A stretch of 64,000 nt of DNA from [Phialemoniopsis] sp. UDSM-2020 (Eukaryota > Ascomycota > Sordariomycetes > Thyridiales > Thyridiaceae): NCBI GenBank assembly GCA_018873225.1, contig JAEILZ010000009.1, positions 1,975,501 through 2,039,500 of the forward strand, written 5' to 3'. This document shows, piece after piece, positions 54,260 through 64,000 of the stretch. The position numbers were made by a program, and so were the translations under genes. Each line of letters starts with the position of its first letter. Position 1 is the stretch's first letter. The notes under the pieces were generated by a model. That model saw only the letters and a program-made list of their open reading frames with translations. It had not been told where the DNA came from and searched no databases.

Positions 54260-57200
54260 CTAGTAGGCACCCGTTCGCTCTTGGTATCTATCGCCTTGTA
54301 CTAACGCGGGCTCTTCGTAACCACTCAGTACTACTGCATCAGCTTCAAGTGCCAGAGACTTGATACGGGAACCACATTTGTCAAGGGACCATAAGGTTAG
54401 CGCGATGTAGTTTTCGCCGTTGTGGTTCAGGATGCCCTCTGGGAGGACGTAGCGATACTGAGGCCCTAGATTGCTCACTGTGCACAAACAGAGGTATCAG
54501 TACGAAAGACCAACGGCCTCAAAGATTCGTAGTACACTTACCGTACTTGCCAAGTTGCCATCCATTGACAAAGATCTGCAGGCGGAATGTTCCTTGCCTA
54601 CCGCCATTGCCAGCTGCTCCGTTTGCAAAGTCGTGGTCGTTAACGACGAGACTAATTGGAACATCGTACCCGCTTGGGATATCGAGGTTGAATGTGGTAG
54701 CAAAGAACCCAACGCCTGGCTTACTGAGACCTTGGAGGGGGCTCTTCTTGGTCCATGTGGAGATTGGCGCTCCTGGTAGGTGATATCCATTCCGCTCGGC
54801 GAACATACTACCTTCGTTTAGGGGACCTCGGCTTTTGTCAAGGTACTGCTCGCCACCGAGATTGCCTGTCATCTTCCATGTGACCTTGGATCGATCATCG
54901 AATCCAGTGATGCCAAAGTCCAGAATGCCTCGCGGCTGCCTCATCGGTTGGCCGTCAGCCTCCCAGTTGTCGTGAAGGCCCATGTGATCGATTAGAACCG
55001 TGATGACGTATTGTTCACTCTGTCGGAGCTGGACTCGGAAGTCAAAGGTTTGCGAGTAGGATGCATTGACAGTGCTGCCTGTCCATGAGCCAAGATAGGT
55101 GCTGTTGAGCCAGACGGAGTGTCCAAAGCCATCCCCACCCTGCGCTACGAGCGAGAAAGAGGATTCATTTCCGGTAGCAGTAAAGCGACCGCGGTACAAG
55201 AGGGAGCCTGAGTGAAAACCGTAGTCGCCTGCATAAAGTGATGTAGGTGTGGTCAATGCTCTCGTGTTGTTCGTCTCCGTCAACGAACACGTTGTCCAAG
55301 ATGAATCGTCGTACTCTGACCGTATTTCTGGCAGCGAGTCTATGTATCGCCAGTCGAGCTGGGAGAGGACTGGAAGTTTGAAATCAGGTCGCTCGTAGGG
55401 TACTGTGCCTCGAACTATTGACGAGTCGGACCGGGAGAGGAGAACCTCCTTCTCGTTGAAGATAATCTTGTCTACGGGGACAGGAGCAGCGATGACTTCG
55501 AGATCAGTCGTTGCATTGATATCACCGGATAGACGTAATGTACGTCCTTCAATCGAGGCCGACCGAATCAGATACCCGGCCTTGAGTATCACAGTGGCAT
55601 TTGTGCTGTTCAGCCGAGAGATCGAAGGGTAGCGAGCGATAGGCTCCTCCAGTGGAAGGTCAACAGTCCAATACTTGTAAGCATCGTTTCTCCACAGCAG
55701 GTACACCTCCAGACCAGAGTCAAATGAGGCAATTCGACGAGTCTTCTGGACGTCCCACTGGACAACAGCAAGAGAGTCGATGATTTTGCATCTGAGTTTG
55801 CTATTCTTGGGACACCCATAGCCCGCTGGAACCGCAAATTCGTGTGTCTCTTCCATGCCTCCATAGAGTAGGAGCACTGTTCGGGACTCGAGAACTGTCC
55901 AGGAAAAGACCTCGGCCGTGGAGTAAGCCAGCCTCATACCACCTACTGGGTATTCGGCAACGTGGATCTTGGAATCGCGGCCGGTCAAGGTAAGATTGCC
56001 ACCAAGCTGCGGGACGGTGATATTTCCCGTAGAAATCGCCACTCTCCAGTTGTAGTGCACCGTGTCCGTGGATGCAGGGTCCGCGTGGCCGACCACGTAG
56101 AACCCACCAGAAGGCTGCACCATGAGCGGCGTCGTGACTAGTGCCGTGGTATCCGTGTATATACCGTAGCTCCCGTTGATAGCAGGCTGAGCGGTTGCCC
56201 AAGATGGCGAGCAGCGGAGGAAGTTGGCCTGAAGTTTCAATTCGCTGTACTTCTCGCGAGAGAGCTGACGGTTCTCGCTGATGGCAGCGCCGACGTCGTA
56301 GGACGTGTAGCCACCTTGATGTCCGAGATTTCCCCAATTTGTCCCGCCAAATGTCTAAGAAACCTGTCAGTACAAATACTTGCACAAGCTCGAAATCGAA
56401 ACACCAACCATGTAGAGGTTAAGCACGATGACTCGCATTCCAAAGAGCATCTTATTGAAGACTCTCGCGAATTCGTGGTTGATCAGTGCCGCACAGCTTT
56501 CCACTCCCACGCCTCCCCTTCGCCTTGAGTTAGTCATGTGTACTGATAGGGAAGTAGAATAAACAACTGCACTTACCAAGGATCAGGCGCTCCGCCCTGG
56601 AACTCGGGTATAGCAAAGGGGCCACTCGGACTCCACTGCTGATGCTTCTGAAAGTTGATCATGCTCAGCAGCGAGTGACCTCGGGTCCAGTTGGAAGGGT
56701 TCGCGCCTGACCTCTTGTCAGTATAGGTGGCTTGAATGTGCACATCTGGAAACTCACAGCCTGCACCCCACTGGAATGGGTATTCGTCAACACCAAAGAT
56801 ATCGACCTCCCCGAGGCCTGTCCCTGGCGCAAAGTTGCCAATCGGTATACCATCGTTGTTCATGAATGGGACAACTATTCCCGCGTCTCGAAGTTGCGCC
56901 TCGACAGTAGCCATGTACGGCTTGTCCAGGCACGCATTGATGTCTGCTGGAGAGGTGTAGTTGAGACACATGGAATATTCATTCTCCGGCTGGACAAGAA
57001 TGACAGGGCCGCCGTTGGTGATTTGTGCCTTGCTTATGATCTTGCCAATCGTGCTGAGGTACGACCGCATCGCGTTCACGAATTCAGGGGCGCTGGTCCT
57101 GATAGGGGAGCCGCTTCGCTGCAGCCACCCTGGGAAACCTCCCCCAGACACCTCGGCGTTGATGTACGGGCCGGGCCGTGCAAGCAAGTATATGCCAGCC

Positions 57201-57574
57201 TGGGAAGCCGCCTCGAAGAACTGCTCCAAGGCAAAAACGCCCTCGGCACGGACTTGGCCAGGCTCTCCCTCAATCAGTCCCCACATGACATAGAACGAGA
57301 CGCCCGTGAAGCCCATTGCCCGGATCTTCTGGAACACATCAAGCCAGAGCCCTGGAGAAGGCAACCGGAAGGGGTGAACTTCTCCAGAGAAGAAGATGAC
57401 CCGCTCTCCGCGGACTTTGATCGTGTATTTATCCCAGGTAACCAAGTCTTGAAGCTGTGTTGAGTTGCCCACTGCACCAAAGGAGGGTTGGCGGACAACT
57501 GGCACAAGTGCGCTACTCGCCACGAGCTGGTAAGCAAGCGCCAGACATGCCGCGAGTCGGCCTAGTTTGACCAT
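54260..57574 (-). CDS. Secreted GH35 beta-galactosidase
   Basis: Four exons: 57574-56577, 56523-56409, 56354-54542 and 54477-54260 (introns 53, 54 and 64 nt), giving 1047 residues. This is the usual length of large fungal multi-domain GH35 enzymes. A signal peptide (MVKLGRLAACLALAYQLVASS) starts at ATG 57574; an upstream in-frame ATG at 57745 would bury it. The catalytic barrel shows FSGEVHPFRLPSPGLW, VSFYVMWGLIEGEPG, VQPENEYS (acid/base Glu) and FAIPEFQGGAPDPW (nucleophile Glu). It continues after splicing with MTFGGTNWGNLGHQGGYTSYD. The rest are beta-sandwich domains with many N-glycosylation sites. It hydrolyses terminal beta-galactosides outside the cell. Confidence 0.93.
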
Positions 57575-59066
57575 CTTGGGAAATAGAGACGTAAGTGATC
57601 GGAAACGTGGGTGAACGCCCGGTCGTGTAGCGGCGGGACGAAAAGACTCGGTATCATTGACCGTTGTCGCCCTTTTCATATGAAAGGGCCGGGCCTCGAC
57701 TATGTCTGCCTCATTTGTGTCTCTGCATACTGGAGCACTGACCATGGTTATGGCGATGGCGGGTCAAGCCCGCATGTGACTTTGCAACCCGAAGACCTGC
57801 AGGGATGGGCGCATCTAGATACGCATACGGAAGGTTGTTGACTCTGGGCGAAGGTATCCTCTGCCGCGCCTATCAGCATGAGGCTTTGATTCCCAGTCGT
57901 GTGGTTGGCATTTACAATCCGTAACGTCGCGTGAGCTAGGACTAGCAGCTCGTGATCAAGTTGTACGGGGAAGCAAACTCCATGGCTGGCAACGTTACAG
58001 ACTCTTCCATACTTTTATAGCAGCTAGGGCATCACATGTGGGTATAGCCTATGAGCATCGGCATTGACCTTCCCCGCAAGCAGGAACAGTGTGCTCCAGA
58101 AGGAATGAATTGGGTCGCATCATATCAGGTGGGGATTGTCCAAGGTATTGGAGTTGAGGTGATGTCCTTCGTATCTCGAGTTGTCCAGCCCACATTATAA
58201 TCCCTAGCTCAGCAGCCCTATCAATGTCACGAACAGAGATTAATCTTGGGCGCTATCTAGACCCCGCAAACTATGCAATGAGGACGACATTGGGTCACCC
58301 TTGTCTGCATTGTGGGTGCTGAGTGCAGGGTAGCGCATTTCCTCATTCGGTGGATCTTCCCGAGAAAAGGATACGAAAAATAGCACCTCGATACGCTTGA
58401 ACGAATCCGAGAATACGAGGCTGCAATGCACCCACGCGGTAATTTTAATTCACAGACCCGGTCGCATGTCCCCCAAAACCAGATATGAGACACGTCATCC
58501 GGCCCTTTGGGGAAGGTAAACGCGAAGTTGGAACTCCTGGAACAGACTGTCTGCCAGCTTCACCGCTTTGAATGCTGTCTGGGACGAATGAGTACAGACG
58601 TCTCTGCGGAGAAACGATCATACTGTAACCCGTGTCGGAGCAGAAGTTGATAAAGAAAAACCACTATCTTTCAAAGTAGTAGCAGCAACTACTCGACTCT
58701 TCATCCGACAACCCGGTTCCGACATTGCGATGAACTCTTTGTGAGCGAAGCCACACTTTAGCAGACGTGACCCGGCGTCAAAGAATGAAATAAACTAACC
58801 CAGAGTCAATCTACACCATCTCTGCAACGTTGCATGAAGCCTTTCATACTATGTTTTTGTCTACACTATAGCGAGTGAACTCAGACAGACCTATCGCAAA
58901 CATAGTTCGTCATTAGCTACGTGATGAATCTGCCCTACAAGCGACTTCATTTGTATATGACAAGGTACTTGAGTCCGAAAATTTCTGGAGATGCGACACT
59001 GGATGACTGTTGGTAGCTTCAACTCCTGTGGCCATCTCCGCAAGGATTGGCCTCGAAAGTGTCACC
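57575..59066. other. Divergent promoter region of GH35 and GH43 genes
   Basis: 1492 bases shared upstream of two secreted glycosidases. No gene is supported. Confidence 0.5.
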
Positions 59067-60875
59067 ATGCTTCAACAGACCGTGTTACTGGTATGGTTCA
59101 CTTGTATCGTCAAGGCCGTCAATACGAGCTACATGAACCCGATCCTGCCGGGATGGCATTCTGATCCGAGTTGTATCTTCGTACCTGAATGGGACGACGT
59201 CTTCTTCTGCACTACATCCACCTTCTTGGCGTTTCCCGGCATTCCCATCTATGCAAGCCGAGATCTCATCAACTGGAGGCTCGTCAGCCATGCACTGAGC
59301 CGTCCGGAGCAAGTGCCCGGCCTGGCCGCAGCCGGAGACCAAAGTGATGGCATGTATGCATCCACACTCCGGTTTCATGGCGGAATATTCTATCTTGCGA
59401 CGAGCTTCTTGTCTGGAAGGAACATGCCTCAAATGCTGTTGTTCACTACGAACAACCCTTATGATGATCCATCATGGAGCGGTCCTATCAGCGTTTCAGT
59501 CAGCAACTACGGGTACGACCCAGATCTATTCTGGGACGAGGACGAGCAGCTATACGTCAGTTTCGCTGTATACAACAGGACATACAACACAGAGATTATG
59601 ATGGCTACCTTCGACATTGCTACTCGAGAGTCGGGAAGATGGCAGACAATCTGGACCGGGACTGGGGCTCCCTGGCCGGAAGGTCCTCATCTGTACAAGA
59701 AAGATGGGTACTATTATCTACTTATTGCAGAAGGCGGCACAGAACTGGGTCATGCCGTTACAATTGCGCGCTACACCACTGTCACTGGCCCATACTCGTC
59801 CTACTCTCAGAACCCTATTCTTACCAGCAACAACACAGACAACTACTTTCAAACCGTGGGCCACGCTGATCTATTCCAAGACAAGTTTGGAAACTGGTGG
59901 GGAGTAGCGCTGGCCACAAGGTCAGGTCCAGAGTGGAAGGTGTATCCCATGGGACGAGAGACGGTCCTGTTCCCAGTGAGCTGGACGCAAGGAGCATGGC
60001 CGCAACTGGAGCCCATTCGAGGTCTCATGGAAGGACCACTGCCACAGCGAAACACTGATCCGCCTGGCAAGGGCCCTTTTGCCCACGCGGGAGATAATGA
60101 AAACTTCAGGCCTGGCTCAGGCATCCCAAAACACTTTCTTACTTGGCGACCACAGCGCAAGGATCTCTTTCAGGTATCTCCGCCAGGGCACCCCGGTACT
60201 GTGAGAGTCACTCCCACTTCGGCAAATCTCACGGGCGGAGCGGATTTCTCTCCGAACACATCCAGTCAAGCTTTCATTGCCCGACTGCAGACAAGTACGC
60301 TTTTCGAATTCTCCGTCGACATACTATTCCAACCTGTCATTCAAGAGGAAGAGGCTGGTGTTACTGTGTTTCTCACTCAGTACCAGCACATTGACCTCGG
60401 TATTGTGCAAATGGGAGCCGTGGGTCGAAGGAAATGCAGGCATACGCTTCATCTTAGATTCAGGGCCGAGACGTCAGGTGCACCCGGCGTGACTGCTGCC
60501 AGCGCGATGATCAAGCAGATTCCTTTCGCTTGGCTTGCGGGGCCCGTCACTCTTACTATCAAGGCACCAGACGAATCTACCTACGTGTTCTATGCGGCTA
60601 GTACCTTGAAGAAGGAGCAGCGTATAGAGCTCGGCCGCGCAAGCGCTGAAATAGTCAGCGGTGGCACCGGAAAATTTACTGGTAAGAAATTCAAAAGAAC
60701 ACCATGGCTGTACAGGGTTTGCTGATCTGTTGATGTTGCAGGCATTTTAGTTGGCTCGTACGCCACAGTGAACGGAGGGAACGGGACGACGCCCTCGTAT
60801 CTGAGCAACTGGAGATATGTCCCTGTTGCACAGAAGATAAGCGAAAGCGAGCTTATTAGAGTGTATGCAGCTTAG
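59067..60875 (+). CDS. Secreted GH43 beta-xylosidase/alpha-L-arabinofuranosidase-like enzyme
   Basis: Two exons, 59067-60681 and 60742-60875, with a 60-nt intron, giving 582 residues. A signal peptide covers about residues 1-18. The five-bladed propeller carries the catalytic triad context: NPILPGWHSDPS (base Asp 33), GYDPDLFWDED (modulating Asp) and APWPEGPHLYKKDGYYYL (acid Glu). A C-terminal GH43_C2-like beta-sandwich (FEFSVDILFQPVIQEEEAGVTVF) follows. The last exon adds the final 44 residues of that module. It removes xylose or arabinose from hemicellulose or arabinan side chains. An upstream TTG-initiated extension was not accepted. Confidence 0.92.
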
Positions 60876-61200
60876 TTGTCTGAAGTTATGCTTGGAGAAG
60901 CTGAGATGCTGCTGCACAGTTTAGCGAGTGATGGGTGTTGCTTAACTCCGGACGGTCTCGATTAATAAGCATACTGGTGTCGCTTAGCGGCGTCGGCCGT
61001 TTCCTGACCGCCGGCGATCTTTCAAGCAATTACCACTTTCCATTCCAGGTTAAAACAATCAGTGAAATAAGCACTCGCTCAAACTCCCACATCGAGTCGA
61101 CTGTCCAGCTGCCATTACACGTAGCCAGTGCTTGCTCAGGCTAGGCCAAGTTCCCTGCCTTTCTCCCGGCTGGGTCGGGCCGGCTAGTCTCACCGTCACG
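60876..61200. other. Promoter of the AflR-like regulator
   Basis: 325 bases between the GH43 stop and the regulator ATG, no gene seen. Confidence 0.45.
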
Positions 61201-62592
61201 ATGCTGACAGCGACAGCTCGCCCGAGAAAAGGCCCAGTCTTGCGCCGTGCTTGCGATCGTTGCCATGGCCAAAAGCTCAGCTGTCAGCGTGATGATCCCA
61301 TCATTCCATGTACCCGCTGTGTCAAGGCCGGAGCTGTATGCACCTGGAGCCCTTCGATGAGGAACCGCCGGCACAGGCCGCTGAGACAAGCCAGCGCTCC
61401 CAATCACGAGCTCAGACAGCCGGGCGACGATCAACTCGTCGTCATCTCAGCGCAAGATAGTGCATCTTTCGATAGGCTAGAGGTAACAGTCTCTGGACGT
61501 GAAGGCGCATCGATACTGCCAAAAGCTTCACGAGTGTCGAGTACGGATATTATCACCATCGCAGATACACCTGAAGAGTCTGCTCATCAGATTGTGCAGC
61601 CCAGCCAAGGGCGCCCCTTCTTGAGCGGCGTGGAGACTGAGGACTGGATGTACACGACCGAATATCAAGACATAGCATCTCAAGAAACTTGCTGTGTAGT
61701 GCAAGAATTGGCGAGCGGTCGAAGCGTCGGCATCGCATCGCGAGCAACACCATCTCCTCCATTGTCTCCGAGACAAAGTGGGGATGAGGCACTCAGCCAG
61801 GCCAGTCCTTCGTCAGTGTTCATCCAATACACAGAACAGCAGTCCGAACCCAGACAAGTCGATGCCAAGTGGCTCCAAGAGCTTCTCACAATCAACACGG
61901 CACTCTTCAACCACGGAAGCTCGACAACAGTCCAGAACCGAAACTCCTCAACGTCACTAGACACAGATGGCAGTCTCCAATTAGACAACCCCCACGCTTC
62001 GGAAAACAACGACTTTGATCAAACTATGGCCGTTGCTTTACACTTCGTCCGAGCTCTTCGAAAGCTTCATGGCACGACGAGTCGCGACTTACCGGCCTTC
62101 ACAGCTGCTGCCCAACCGCCTGAACTAGATCCTGGCACGTTACTTATCGTGTACTCGTGCTACATTCGGGTGATGGAGCTTTTCATGTCACGTCTCGAGA
62201 CGATTCGAAGGATCACGGCTCACGCCATAGTTTCGCCTACTCAAGACAGTGACTCCGGCCGAGGGACCACCGAATTCACAGTACCGGCACAGGCCATTCC
62301 CACTTTGATGGCTTGTTCCTGTCCTCTCGATAACTTTCCGGTTCTGCAATTGCGGATGACACTCGAGATCGTCGAGGAGATTCTCGATGTTCTTAGCGTC
62401 TTGGTCACGCCGCTATTGCACAGTCAAAGTGGACAGCAGCAACAGGATGCGAGCAGCGGTATGCCATGGCCTGGGGAAGTTTTGATGCCCGAGATATCGC
62501 AACAGGCTTTTCAGGCGAGGGAGGCAAAAGTCTATGAGGCGATCAGGGAGATACGGCGGGACTTGAAGACTGCTCGTCGTGCGATGATATGA
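61201..62592 (+). CDS. Zn2Cys6 transcription factor, AflR-like
   Basis: A single exon, 463 residues, with ATG at 61201. The zinc cluster is at the N-terminus: Cys 18, 21, 28, 37, 40 and 47 (C-x2-C-x6-C-x8-C-x2-C-x6-C) in ACDRCHGQKLSC, resembling AflR-type regulators where CxxCHxQKxxC is typical. The long linker is Ser/Gln-rich. The C-terminal part (ALHFVRALRKLHG, LLIVYSCYIRVMELFMSRLE, CPLDNFPVLQLRMTLEIVEEIL) fits the AflR-family C-terminal region. Such factors usually control a neighbouring gene cluster. It lies between the glycosidase island and a DHA2 exporter, so its target set is ambiguous. Confidence 0.87.
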   Translation: MLTATARPRKGPVLRRACDRCHGQKLSCQRDDPIIPCTRCVKAGAVCTWSPSMRNRRHRPLRQASAPNHELRQPGDDQLVVISAQDSASFDRLEVTVSGREGASILPKASRVSSTDIITIADTPEESAHQIVQPSQGRPFLSGVETEDWMYTTEYQDIASQETCCVVQELASGRSVGIASRATPSPPLSPRQSGDEALSQASPSSVFIQYTEQQSEPRQVDAKWLQELLTINTALFNHGSSTTVQNRNSSTSLDTDGSLQLDNPHASENNDFDQTMAVALHFVRALRKLHGTTSRDLPAFTAAAQPPELDPGTLLIVYSCYIRVMELFMSRLETIRRITAHAIVSPTQDSDSGRGTTEFTVPAQAIPTLMACSCPLDNFPVLQLRMTLEIVEEILDVLSVLVTPLLHSQSGQQQQDASSGMPWPGEVLMPEISQQAFQAREAKVYEAIREIRRDLKTARRAMI

Positions 62593-62834
62593 CAGCGGTA
62601 AAAGTTAATACATGGCTAGGTACGGCATAGTTACCATTGCTGCTGATTGCCATTCCTTGCCGTATTCACGTAACATTCACTAGAGGAAAGAGATTGGGAA
62701 ACAAGAATAGCTTTGTTTCTGTGACAAGGAGACCTGGCGAATTTGTCCCAGCTCTGAATAACTTTCTCAAGAACAGAGGAAATGTGATGAAGTGAAAGCC
62801 CAATGTTGATATGAAAATTGCAACCGTTTTCTAT

Positions 62835-64000
62835 CTACATGACTTCAGTCTCTGGAGTCTTCAGTCCAGCTTTGAATTCTGGGTCCTCTTTCTTCTTTGT
62901 ATCTTCGAGCTTGTACTCTGATTCCAGGGTAGTCTGCAACGGGATTTCGTCCTCGATAAAAACTGCCAGCAGACCAAGCACAGTGAACGCTAGGCACACA
63001 CCCCACAAAACCTTGAATGTCCCCTGGTATGCGAGGACTACCACGCTATGTAAGGGCTCACTGAGCGAAGAGATGAACTTGCTCGACACGTGGGCGTAGG
63101 AGTTGCCTCCGCTGACTCCGGTCCGGACAGTAAGGTCCTGGATGCTTGCAGCGCGTCGGATCATCTGGCTGTTGAAGACGGCAGCGGGTATGGCGACACC
63201 CCAGATTGCACCAAACGACCGGTAAAAGTTCCACGCCGAGGTCACGGCAGCCACATGAGCCTGCGGGTGTGCGGCTTGAATGGCCGGGATCATGGCGGAT
63301 AACAGAACGCCGCCGAGACCACAGACTAGCTGATACAGGATGACCTTGACCAGTGACGAGTGGCTGTTGAAGTCAATGTAAAGTCCCGTGGCTAGGGCCG
63401 TGGCAGCAAATCCAAAGAAGTGGATGGACTTATATCGGCCCGTCTTGGAGAGCATACCGCCGCCAAGGATCGCAGCTGGGATACCCACGAGGATGGTAGG
63501 GAGAAGAAGCACGCCGGACCTGGAGGGGCTGGCTAAAAGCACGGCTTGAAAGTATAGAGGAAGGAAGTATGTACGCCAGTAGATGAGCATCGCCTGCAAG
63601 AAGCTGAGCAGTAGGCCCACTGCGCTGGTCCGGTTCGACCACATGCGGGGTGGGATGGCTGGCAGTGGCGCGCACCACGGCGATGCCTCGTACAAGTGAA
63701 AGGCGGTAAGACCCGCGAAGCCGAGAATGAGAGGCAACAGAGTCTGATATGAGCTCCACGGGTAGCGCGTGTCGGCCCAAGACAGAGCAATCAAGATCGA
63801 CACCACCGACGCGCTCAGCAGGACGTTGCCAACCCAGTCTATCTGCCTCATTCTTTCCGAGAACGTGGACCGCTTGACGTACACCACTTTCAGGAAGAGG
63901 AGCTGCATGACCAATGTGACACCGCCGACGGGGAGGTTGAGCCAAAAGACCCAGCGCCAAGCGCCGCTCTGAGCAATGACACCGCCTACGGGAGGGCCCA
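62835..64000 (-). CDS. MFS multidrug exporter, DHA2 (14-TMS) family, cut by window edge
   Basis: The frame is open from the right edge to a stop at 62835, giving about 388 visible residues that form the central and C-terminal part. At the edge it reads GPPVGGVIAQSGAWRWVFWLN, the antiporter motif C region characteristic of DHA2 transporters. IDWVGNVLLSASVVSILIALSW and the following pairs of membrane segments fit a 14-segment topology. A hydrophilic tail (EYKLEDTKKKEDPEFK) ends it. The N-terminus lies outside. These proteins export toxic compounds or a cluster's own metabolite. Convergent with the AflR-like regulator 242 bases away. Confidence 0.92.
   Translation of the reverse strand, partial: GPPVGGVIAQSGAWRWVFWLNLPVGGVTLVMQLLFLKVVYVKRSTFSERMRQIDWVGNVLLSASVVSILIALSWADTRYPWSSYQTLLPLILGFAGLTAFHLYEASPWCAPLPAIPPRMWSNRTSAVGLLLSFLQAMLIYWRTYFLPLYFQAVLLASPSRSGVLLLPTILVGIPAAILGGGMLSKTGRYKSIHFFGFAATALATGLYIDFNSHSSLVKVILYQLVCGLGGVLLSAMIPAIQAAHPQAHVAAVTSAWNFYRSFGAIWGVAIPAAVFNSQMIRRAASIQDLTVRTGVSGGNSYAHVSSKFISSLSEPLHSVVVLAYQGTFKVLWGVCLAFTVLGLLAVFIEDEIPLQTTLESEYKLEDTKKKEDPEFKAGLKTPETEVM

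Noticed and set aside
57575..57745. Upstream ATG (57745) as start of the GH35 protein
   Set aside because: It would place about 57 residues before a clear signal peptide; secreted GH35 enzymes start at the leader.
1..64000. tRNA, rRNA, transposable element or CRISPR
   Set aside because: No cloverleaf with a convincing T-loop, no terminal inverted repeats with a transposase, and no spaced direct-repeat array were found by eye.

Overview
The window is nuclear DNA of a filamentous ascomycete (Pezizomycotina). The evidence is short introns (mostly 49-97 nt) with GTRNGT-type donors, CTRAY branch points and YAG acceptors, three Zn2Cys6 regulators with fungal-type middle/C-terminal regions, a HET-domain protein, a NACHT-ankyrin NLR, and many MFS and YAT-type transporters. 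A Sordariomycete-like host is an inference; the species cannot be named from sequence alone. No rRNA, tRNA, transposon or CRISPR was recognised. All gene models were built by hand from reading frames and splice signals, and each was checked to keep frame across its introns.

Layout. 1-6.0 kb is a self/non-self (allorecognition) corner: the N-terminus of a HET-domain protein running off the left edge, a small hypothetical protein with a hydrophobic C-terminus, and a 1222-residue NLR with a SesB-like alpha/beta-hydrolase, NACHT and ankyrin domains. 7-9.5 kb holds a Zn2Cys6 factor divergent from an FMN-reductase-like flavoprotein. 10-19 kb holds a membrane-anchored pepsin-fold protein without catalytic Asp motifs, a DHA1 drug transporter, the ER SNARE syntaxin-18/Ufe1 and aspartate aminotransferase. 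19-31 kb is nutrient uptake and metabolism: a MAL-type sugar transporter divergent from an ADP-ribosylglycohydrolase-like protein, a GPR1/FUN34/YaaH acetate-type carrier, an amino-acid permease and a D-2-hydroxyacid dehydrogenase.

31-47 kb is dominated by oxidative catabolism: a 2-oxoglutarate/Fe(II)-type oxygenase, succinate-semialdehyde dehydrogenase, a D-2-hydroxyglutarate dehydrogenase-like flavoprotein, a flavin amine oxidase ending in a peroxisomal-type tripeptide, a Zn2Cys6 factor and ETF-ubiquinone oxidoreductase. Amine oxidation yields aldehydes. The 2-hydroxyglutarate dehydrogenase family passes electrons through ETF to ETF-QO, so these neighbours could be functionally linked.

47-50 kb is an NmrA-like gene divergent from an unusual bZIP gene, with six copies of a 9-bp ACGT-type motif in the shared promoter. 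51.6-61 kb is a carbohydrate-degradation island (GH20, GH35 and GH43 enzymes, all with secretion signals). It is followed by an AflR-like Zn2Cys6 factor and a DHA2 transporter cut by the right edge, which may start a further cluster outside the window.
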